NCBI GenBank assembly: GCA_029055435.1
Contig: JAIDDH010000082.1
Coordinates: forward strand, 1-38,999
DNA: 38,999 bases
From: Acetatifactor sp.
GTDB lineage: Bacteria; Bacillota; Clostridia; Lachnospirales; Lachnospiraceae
Direction of reading: 5' to 3'
The position numbers and the translations under genes are program-made. A model generated the notes under the pieces. It was given only the letters and a program-made list of their open reading frames with translations. It was not told the DNA's origin and did no database searches. Shown here in pieces: positions 33,119-38,999 of this stretch (its first letter is position 1; every line of letters starts with the position of its first letter).

Positions 33119-35815
33119 CTAGCTGAGCTGTTCCAGTCTCTCGGTCACCTGCTCCATCATGCGGGTATATTTGTCGCGCTTCTCCTGCTCCTCGGCAATT
33201 TTGGCCGCGGGGGCCTTGGAGATGAATTTCTCGTTGGAGAGCATGCCGTTTACGCGGGCGAGCTCGCCCTCCAGCCGCTTTTTCTCCTTCTCCAGCCGGG
33301 CGATCTCCTGCGCGATATCCACCAGCTCCGCGAAAGGAATATAGAGCGTCGCCCCGGGAATCACAACAGATACAGCGTCCTTGGTAATCTCCGCCCCGTC
33401 CTTCTGCATCATCTGTGCGTCCACCATGGTCACATCGCTTGCGCCCGCCAGAGAGGCGAAGAACAGCTTGCCCTCGGTGAAAGTGGCAAGCACCTTCTCA
33501 TCCTCGCTGAACACATAGACGCTGGCTTTGCGGGAGGGCGCCACATTCATCTCGCTGCGGATATTGCGGATGCCGCGGACCGCCTCCTTGATGGTCTCGA
33601 TATCCCGCTCCTCCTTGGCAAAGCTTCTCTCCCCGGTATAGCAGGGCCAGGAGCTCTTCATGATGGTCTCCTCTTCGCTCTGCAGGGTGCAGAAGATTTC
33701 CTCCGTGATGAAGGGCATATAGGGATGCAAAAGCTTCAGGGCGTCCAAAAGCACGGTCTTCAAGGTCCACAGCGCCGCATTCTGGCTGGCTGCGTCGTCA
33801 GTGCTGTAGAGTCTGGGCTTTACCATCTCGATATACCAGTCGCAGAATTCATCCCAGATAAAGTCGTAGACCTTCTGCACGGCGATACCCAGCTCAAAGC
33901 TCTCCATATTGTCGGTGACTTCCTGAATCAGGGTGTTTAATTTGGAGAGAATCCACTTGTCCACAGGCTGCAGTTCTCCCTCTGCGGACGCGGTAATCTC
34001 CCTGCCGGTCTTCTCCTGCACCTGATCCATGTTCATCATGATAAAGCGGGAGGCGTTCCACACCTTATTGGCAAAGTTTCTGGAATTCTCCACTCTCTCG
34101 TAATAAAAACGCATATCGTTTCCGGGGGCATTTCCGGTAATCAGAGTCAGCCGCAGCGCATCCGCCCCGTACTGATCGATGATCTCCAGAGGGTCGATGC
34201 CGTTGCCCAGAGACTTGGACATCTTGCGCCCCTGGCTGTCCCTCACAAGGCCGTGGAACAGCACAGTCTTAAAGGGTCTCTCCCCCATGTGCTCAAAGCC
34301 CGAGAAAATCATGCGGATGACCCAGAAGAAAATGATGTCATAGCCCGTCACCAGCACATCAGTGGGATAAAAATACTTCAAATCCTCGGTCATCTCCGGC
34401 CAGCCTAAAGTCTCAAAGGGCCACAGCGCGGAGGAAAACCATGTATCCAGCGTGTCGGGGTCCTGTGTGAAATGGCGGCCTCCGCACTTGGGGCAGACCT
34501 CGGGCTGCTCTCTCGCAACCACAGTCTCACCGCAGTCGTCGCAGTAATAGGCCGGGATGCGGTGTCCCCACCAGAGCTGACGGCTGATGCACCAGTCGCG
34601 GATATTGTCGGTCCAGTTGTAATAGGTCTTCTCCATGCGCTGGGGAATCAGTCTGACATCGCCCTTTTTCACAGCCTCCACAGCGGGCTTTATCAGCTCC
34701 TCCATACGCACGAACCACTGCTCTTTTACCAGGGGCTCAATGGTCGTCTTGCAGCGGTCATGAGTGCCCACATTATGAGAATAATCCTCTATTTTCACCA
34801 GAAGGCCCTGTGCCGTAAGTTCTTCTACGATGGCCTTTCTGGCCTCATAACGGTCCATTCCTGCAAATTTGCCGCCGTTTGCGCCTATGGTGGCATCGTC
34901 GTTCATCACATTGATGATCGGCAGATCGTGGCGCTTGCCCACCTCGAAATCGTTAGGGTCATGAGCAGGAGTAATCTTTACCACGCCGGTTCCGAACTCT
35001 CTGTCCACATAAGTGTCCGCCACGATGGGAATCTCCCGGTTCATGATGGGAAGCAAGACTTTTCTGCTGATGAGCTTCTGGTAGCGCTCATCCTCGGGAT
35101 GAACGGCCACCGCGGTATCTCCCAGCATGGTCTCAGGTCTGGTGGTGGCAAAGGTCAGAAACTCCGTGTCGCTCACCGAACCGTCCTCATTCAACAGTGG
35201 ATATTTGATATGCCACAGATGCCCTGCCTGCTCCTGATACTCCACCTCGGCGTCGGAGATGGAGGTATTGCACACGGGACACCAGTTGATGATGCGGGAA
35301 CCTTTATAGATATAGCCCTTCTCATGCATCTTTACAAACACTTCGGTCACGGCCTTATTGCAGCCCTCGTCCATGGTGAAACGCTCTCTGTCCCAGTCGC
35401 AGGAGGAGCCCATCTTCTTCAGCTGATTGATGATGCGTCCGCCGTACTCCCGCTTCCAGTCCCATGCGCGCTCCAGAAACTTTTCGCGCCCGAGCTCGTG
35501 CTTGTCGATGCCCTCTTCCTTCAATTTCTCAATAATTTTGACCTCGGTGGCAATGCTGGCATGGTCTGTGCCGGGCTGCCAGAGGGCATTATAACCCTGC
35601 ATACGCTTAAAACGGATCAGAATATCCTGCATGGTGTTGTCCAGAGCATGTCCCATGTGGAGCTGTCCCGTGATATTGGGGGGCGGAATCACAATGGTGA
35701 AGGGCTTTCTGGAATAGTCCACCTCCGCGTGAAAATATTTGTTGTCCATCCATTTCTGATACAGTCTGTCTTCTATGCCCTGCGGGTCATAGGTTTTTGC
35801 AAGTTCTCTGCTCAT
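33119..35815 (-). CDS. valS: Valyl-tRNA synthetase
   Basis: An 898-residue class I synthetase. The HIGH motif is PNITGQLHMGHALDN (residues about 45-60) and KMSKS is in GRKMSKSLGNG. A four-Cys zinc cluster (YYCDDCGETV, EVCPKCGGRHF), the editing domain (ATTRPETMLGDTAVAVHP), and the C-terminal tRNA-binding coiled coil (EKEKKRLEGELARVNGML) are all present. It charges tRNA-Val and edits Thr. AAAGGAGAGGAG precedes the ATG at 35815. The frame upstream of that runs into the T-box terminator and is not used. Expression is set by the T-box at 35857-36232. Confidence 0.95.
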   Translation of the reverse strand: MSRELAKTYDPQGIEDRLYQKWMDNKYFHAEVDYSRKPFTIVIPPPNITGQLHMGHALDNTMQDILIRFKRMQGYNALWQPGTDHASIATEVKIIEKLKEEGIDKHELGREKFLERAWDWKREYGGRIINQLKKMGSSCDWDRERFTMDEGCNKAVTEVFVKMHEKGYIYKGSRIINWCPVCNTSISDAEVEYQEQAGHLWHIKYPLLNEDGSVSDTEFLTFATTRPETMLGDTAVAVHPEDERYQKLISRKVLLPIMNREIPIVADTYVDREFGTGVVKITPAHDPNDFEVGKRHDLPIINVMNDDATIGANGGKFAGMDRYEARKAIVEELTAQGLLVKIEDYSHNVGTHDRCKTTIEPLVKEQWFVRMEELIKPAVEAVKKGDVRLIPQRMEKTYYNWTDNIRDWCISRQLWWGHRIPAYYCDDCGETVVAREQPEVCPKCGGRHFTQDPDTLDTWFSSALWPFETLGWPEMTEDLKYFYPTDVLVTGYDIIFFWVIRMIFSGFEHMGERPFKTVLFHGLVRDSQGRKMSKSLGNGIDPLEIIDQYGADALRLTLITGNAPGNDMRFYYERVENSRNFANKVWNASRFIMMNMDQVQEKTGREITASAEGELQPVDKWILSKLNTLIQEVTDNMESFELGIAVQKVYDFIWDEFCDWYIEMVKPRLYSTDDAASQNAALWTLKTVLLDALKLLHPYMPFITEEIFCTLQSEEETIMKSSWPCYTGERSFAKEERDIETIKEAVRGIRNIRSEMNVAPSRKASVYVFSEDEKVLATFTEGKLFFASLAGASDVTMVDAQMMQKDGAEITKDAVSVVIPGATLYIPFAELVDIAQEIARLEKEKKRLEGELARVNGMLSNEKFISKAPAAKIAEEQEKRDKYTRMMEQVTERLEQLS

Positions 35816-35856
35816 TCGTCTGCTCCTCTCCTTTACAATTACGCGCCCCTGCGCAT

Positions 35857-36232
35857 AAAAAAATGCCCTCTGCAGATTTCTCTGCAAAGGGCGTCATTAA
35901 CGCGGTACCACCTTTGTTCACAGACCTGTGAGACTATGCCGCATACGCATATATCTTTATGCTATGCCTGGGCTATATCTACGCCGCATATTCTCCGTGC
36001 CTGCCTCTGTGCTGCTTCTCGAATTAAATGGTTCTGACTAAAATTCGAAAAGCGCTGTCCTGTAACGGGGACAATACGGGGACGCCTACTGGAACTACTG
36101 GAAATCAATTCTTTGGGCGTTCCGGCTCGGAAGCTACCTTCCACATCCTTTCCCTCAGGCAGCCTTCCAGCGCAGATACGATCTGCAGCCGCCCTCTCTG
36201 GCAAGGGGTAATGTGTACTCCTCTCCGTCATG
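35857..36232 (-). promoter_or_regulatory. T-box riboswitch of valS (tRNA-Val)
   Basis: The minus strand holds the T-box core AAAGGTGGTACCGCG (within 35919-35899), whose UGGU bulge would pair with ACCA of uncharged tRNA. The terminator GCCCTTTGCAGA / TCTGCAGAGGGC (35892-35865) follows, with seven T (35863-35857). Stem I upstream shows AGTA (36219-36216), an AGAGAG box (36199) and a likely GTA valine specifier (36137-36135, in AAGGTAGCTTCC). Uncharged tRNA-Val would favour the antiterminator and switch on valS-folC. Confidence 0.92.
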
Positions 36233-36295
36233 GCCTTTTGATATCAATATAGATAATATAGGCGATTGGGAGGGATTTGTCAAGAGCGGATTGAT

Positions 36296-36601
36296 GGTTC
36301 GGTCTGGAATATTGCGATTGCTGATTAGACCGTGGCGGCAGGAGGTATCGGGAGGGAGCTGCGGGCGGTTTCGGTTGGGTGTTTTCTAATAGTGCTGTGT
36401 AATATATCGCAATTTGCGGGTCGGCTCTAAGATGCATCCATGCATCATAGAGCCTGAAATGCGCATCCGTGCGCATTTCCCCTTTGTCTCCGGCACGCAC
36501 TATAAGAAAACGCTCCAACCTTCACCAAAGCCTGCAGCTCCCTCCCGATACCTCCTGCCGACTCTATTGAAGCAGCAAGTGCAATATTTCAGGTTAAACT
36601 G
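36296..36601. repeat. Roughly 300-bp nested palindromic element
   Basis: A perfect 26-base inverted repeat (36337-36362 against 36534-36559, core GGAGGTATCGGGAGGGAGCT) is extended outward by imperfect arms (AATATTGCGATTGCTG against CAGCAAGTGCAATATT) and inward by others (GTTTTCTAATAGTGC against GCACTATAAGAAAAC). The centre holds two further hairpins: GGCTCTAAGATGCATCCATG onward (36423-36454) and GAAATGCGCATCCGTGCGCA onward (36456-36479). Open frames through it are by-products of the palindrome. It may be a MITE-like element or a structured RNA. No flanking target-site duplication was found by eye. Confidence 0.75.
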
Positions 36602-36841
36602 TAATGTAGGTTTGCAAAAAGATTGGTATATCTGTATTTTATTGATATAGTTTTTTTGATACAATCTTTTGGATATAATGAAATCAGATTTTAACGCCGA
36701 TGGCAAATCATTATATGATGCACTCGCCAACTGGCATGGTAAAAAAGTTCTATTCTGGCCCTTTTTATCAATCCACTTTTTCTATACACTATCCCTAACA
36801 ATTAAGGGAAAAATGTATTTGAGGAGAAAGGGGAATCCAAC

Positions 36842-37675
36842 ATGAAAAACATTCTGAAAAAAGAGTCCAATCAGCCCACCGGCAGGAAGAAAAGCTATGT
36901 GTTGCTGATTGTGGGACTGGTGCTGTTAATCATCTCCATCGCGTGCACGGTCTTTACCTACAGCGGTTATCGGGCCGGCACGGAAAGACCTTATGCCTAC
37001 AGCCTGACTCTGCTGTTTGTGGCGGTCATGCTGACCTTGCGCGGTCTCTACAGCGCTTTCATCGGTATGGAACCGTCTCAGAAAGCAGACGTCAAGCGGC
37101 TGGCTCAGGCAGGACTGCTGGCGGCGCTCTGCTATATTGGCTTCTCTGTCTTTAAACTCGATCTCACCGTGGGCACAGAGAAAACCTCATTCCACTTCGG
37201 TAACGTATTCTGTGTCATGGCCGCTCTGCTTCTGGGAGGCTACTGGGGCGGTCTGGCCGGAGCAATCGGCATGACAGTGGGCGACCTGACCACCACCTAT
37301 GTCACCAGCGCTCCTAAAACCTTCCTGCTGAAGCTGTGCATCGGCCTCATCGTAGGCCTGGTTGCGCACAAGATTTTTAAACTCAGTCGCTCGCATTCCG
37401 CCAAATATGTCACCGGTGTGACTATCCTTGCCAGTGCCTGCGGCATGGGCTTCAACATTGTGGCTGATCCGCTGGTGGGATATTTTTATAAGACTTATCT
37501 GCTAGGAGTACCTCAGGAAATCGCCAAGACGCTGGCTAAGCTAAGCACTCTCACCACCTTTGTAAACGCCATCGTCGCAGTGATCGCAGCCTCCTTCTTT
37601 TATCTGGCGCTGCGTCCTGCCCTGAAAAAAGCCGGCCTGTTTGTACAGGTGGACGCAGAGAAACCTACAGTGTAA
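36842..37675 (+). CDS. ECF transporter S component (substrate unknown)
   Basis: A 277-residue membrane protein. Residues 1-75 hold two extra helices (YVLLIVGLVLLIISIACTVF, TLLFVAVMLTLRGLYSAF). The S-component fold follows: QAGLLAALCYIGFSVFKLDL, then FHFGNVFCVMAALLLGGYWGGLAGAIGMTVGDL, the typical region where S proteins contact the EcfT subunit and bind vitamin. It would capture a vitamin or cofactor precursor for a shared energising module encoded elsewhere. The N-terminal two-helix addition is unusual. GAGGAGAAAGGGG lies upstream, and a TATAAT box at 36674-36679. A 55-residue open frame (36678-36845) overlapping the start looks accidental. No riboswitch was recognised upstream. Confidence 0.72.
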   Translation: MKNILKKESNQPTGRKKSYVLLIVGLVLLIISIACTVFTYSGYRAGTERPYAYSLTLLFVAVMLTLRGLYSAFIGMEPSQKADVKRLAQAGLLAALCYIGFSVFKLDLTVGTEKTSFHFGNVFCVMAALLLGGYWGGLAGAIGMTVGDLTTTYVTSAPKTFLLKLCIGLIVGLVAHKIFKLSRSHSAKYVTGVTILASACGMGFNIVADPLVGYFYKTYLLGVPQEIAKTLAKLSTLTTFVNAIVAVIAASFFYLALRPALKKAGLFVQVDAEKPTV

Positions 37676-37692
37676 ACTGTAGGTTTCTCTGC
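37655..37692 (+). terminator. Terminator of the ECF S gene
   Basis: GCAGAGAAACCTACAGT (37655-37671) pairs perfectly with ACTGTAGGTTTCTCTGC (37676-37692), with the stop codon in the 4-base loop and ATCTTTATT after it. The stem includes the last coding bases. It may also act for the facing minus-strand gene that ends at 37724. Confidence 0.8.
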
Positions 37693-37723
37693 ATCTTTAT
37701 TCATGGCTTCTTTATTTATAGCA

Positions 37724-38617
37724 TCATTCATTGAAGGAGATGGATATGTTGCCCATGGCGCATTCGACACTGATATCCCTGAGGGCATCATTATCGATGT
37801 CCTTTTCTTTTGCCAATCCGCTGTAGGTCTTACCGCCGATGGTCACATTGCCTGCCGCTACTTCCACTTCATAATTAAAACTGTTCTCCGCCCCGGCAAG
37901 CGTCAGGTCGATATTGCCCATGGCGCAGTTCACATCCGCTTTCTCCCGGATATCTCCGGTTACTTCGAGGGAACCCATACCCACCTCCGCCGTCAGCTTA
38001 TCTACCGTCAGATCAGCCAGGTTAATATCTCCGGCTCCCAGTTCAATCTCCACTTCCGACGCCCCCAGCGTGCTCTGCCAGTCGATCTGTCCTGCCCCCA
38101 GAGACAATTCCACATCCTCAAAGGTAAAATCTGCGGGCACATAAAGCTTAATAGAACATTTGGCTCCGTCGCCCCATGTAGTCTTGCGCACACTCCTCAC
38201 ATGGAGGGTATTGCCTTTTACATAACCCTGATAGCTGCCCACATTCTGTACTTTTATATGAAAATCCTCGTCTTCAGAGTCCTTCACTTCAATACTGCAT
38301 GCTCCCGCCGATATCTCTATATCCCGTATCGCGGCGGCCGAAAAGGTCTGTTCCGTATCTCCTTCATAAATGGGATTATCACTGTCAAAATTCACATGTT
38401 CCTCAAGCTCATAACGCTGTCCGCTGTCCAGATGCTCCAGTCCTGCCACAATCTGATTCTCCAGTGATTCCTTAAAGTCATCATCCCAGTATGCAGATTT
38501 TTTTAACTCCGCCCATGTAATCGGGCCCTGAATAGCCCCTGCCACCAGAGCCAATCCCATTCCAACCACAATCAGTACCAACGCCAGAATCGCGCAGGTT
38601 TTCATAAACTTTTTCAT
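37724..38617 (-). CDS. DUF4097-type beta-repeat envelope protein
   Basis: 297 residues. One N-terminal membrane segment or signal anchor (about 8-28) is followed by repeated beta-strand units (IEISAGACSIEVKD, VELSLGAGQIDWQS, VEIELGAGDINLAD, LTAEVGMGSLEV, DVNCAMGNIDLTLAG, VECAMGNISISFNE). These Gly-rich GxGxI repeats define the DUF4097/adhesin-like family, with a beta-roll facing outside. Such genes usually sit with PadR and DUF1700 genes in envelope-stress units. Its ATG overlaps the stop of the upstream gene (ATGA), so the two are one operon. The molecular function is unknown. Confidence 0.75.
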   Translation of the reverse strand: MKKFMKTCAILALVLIVVGMGLALVAGAIQGPITWAELKKSAYWDDDFKESLENQIVAGLEHLDSGQRYELEEHVNFDSDNPIYEGDTEQTFSAAAIRDIEISAGACSIEVKDSEDEDFHIKVQNVGSYQGYVKGNTLHVRSVRKTTWGDGAKCSIKLYVPADFTFEDVELSLGAGQIDWQSTLGASEVEIELGAGDINLADLTVDKLTAEVGMGSLEVTGDIREKADVNCAMGNIDLTLAGAENSFNYEVEVAAGNVTIGGKTYSGLAKEKDIDNDALRDISVECAMGNISISFNE

Positions 38618-38999
38618 GCTGTTGCCTCCCTCTTTATTTTACGGATCAGATAATTGTAAAGCTGTGCGCAGCCCTTGAATATTGCCGGCGTGGCAATTCC
38701 CGCCATCGCCACTGTCAGCATCAGGGAGAGAATGCCCAGCCCGCCGCAGAACAGTCCGCCTCCAATCAGAGCCATACCCGCGATAGGCATCTCCAATATG
38801 CATGTGATTCCCGCCACCAGCAGCGCAACGAGTACCACAAACAGAACAAAAGCCGCAACTCCAAAACCAAAAATCAATGCGAACCACCCCACAAACAATC
38901 CGAAAATCGCGCTGACCAGAGCGGAAGCCAGACTTAAGGCCACCGGAAAAAGAAGAATGCCCAGCACAATGAAAAGCACCAGCTGCCAGGTAGGCATAT
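38614..38999 (-). CDS. Multispan membrane protein, DUF1700-like, cut by window end
   Basis: The last 128 codons are visible. The 5' part lies beyond the window. Four or so hydrophobic segments (LVLFIVLGILLFPVALSLA, LFVGWFALIFGFGVAAFVLF, GLGILSLMLTVAMAGIATP) are followed by a basic tail (YLIRKIKREATA). Together with the coupled DUF4097 gene this resembles the membrane part of DUF1700/HAAS proteins. The methionine at 38997 is internal and not the start. Confidence 0.55.
   Translation of the reverse strand, partial: MPTWQLVLFIVLGILLFPVALSLASALVSAIFGLFVGWFALIFGFGVAAFVLFVVLVALLVAGITCILEMPIAGMALIGGGLFCGGLGILSLMLTVAMAGIATPAIFKGCAQLYNYLIRKIKREATA

Noticed and set aside
34472..36037. Long 521-codon plus-strand frame opposite valS
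   Set aside because: valS is certain on the minus strand. The plus frame also runs through the T-box terminator and has no family signature.
35962..36252. Open frames inside the T-box leader
   Set aside because: The stretch is a structured RNA leader with clear T-box motifs, and the frames lack ribosome sites.
36228..36730. Open frames in the palindromic region
   Set aside because: They mirror the inverted repeat on both strands and have no coding signature.
36678..36845. 55-codon frame overlapping the ECF S start
   Set aside because: Weak ribosome site and no recognisable protein pattern. The ATGA overlap alone is not enough.

Overview
The window looks like a chromosomal segment of a spore-forming gut Clostridia, most likely Lachnospiraceae. 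Supporting features are the spoIIA sporulation operon, a valS gene under a T-box, class B sortase surface biology, an ECF transporter S component and a five-gene VanG-type cluster. The taxon is inferred from gene content and style, not from a marker gene.

Layout. (1) 1-5.2 kb is AT-rich and decayed. On the minus strand lies a row of small immunity-type genes (an Imm22-like protein, two SMI1/KNR4 proteins and several unrecognised ones), interleaved with scraps of RHS/YD-repeat toxin and a frameshifted immunity gene. On the plus strand there are fragments of a dehydroquinate-synthase-like gene and of a broken deaminase-like gene. (2) 5.2-7.6 kb carries two intact plus-strand folate genes: a DfrF-like dihydrofolate reductase and a fused homocysteine methyltransferase/methylenetetrahydrofolate reductase. 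(3) 7.65-15.5 kb, minus strand, higher GC: cls, vanR, vanS, then a terminator and a likely VanR-controlled promoter, then a D-Ala-D-Ser-type ligase (vanG), vanXY and vanT. This gene set can make and protect D-Ala-D-Ser peptidoglycan precursors. (4) 15.6-20.7 kb, plus strand: a large secreted CBM2/TSP3/vWA/C39-like protein gene, split by a 7-bp tandem duplication. It is followed by two paralogous surface proteins that share an ectodomain but use different membrane anchors. (5) 20.9-26.5 kb, minus strand: a 1526-residue surface protein with a PRTG sorting signal, translationally coupled to a class B sortase. The two proteins share a juxtamembrane segment. (6) 26.6-36.2 kb: a hotdog thioesterase; then on the minus strand (in transcription order from the right) T-box, valS, folC, a 49-residue protein and a zinc-ribbon/TPR membrane protein; then spoIIAA-spoIIAB-sigF and a membrane-anchored GH25 lysozyme. 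(7) 36.2-39.0 kb: a roughly 300-bp nested palindrome, an ECF S component, and a DUF4097 protein coupled to a multispan protein that runs off the window.

The items most worth a second look are the VanG cluster with its promoter/terminator overlap, the 7-bp duplication that splits the vWA/C39 gene and its possible effector/immunity arrangement, the sortase that shares a membrane module with its substrate, the decayed toxin-immunity region, and the long nested palindrome.
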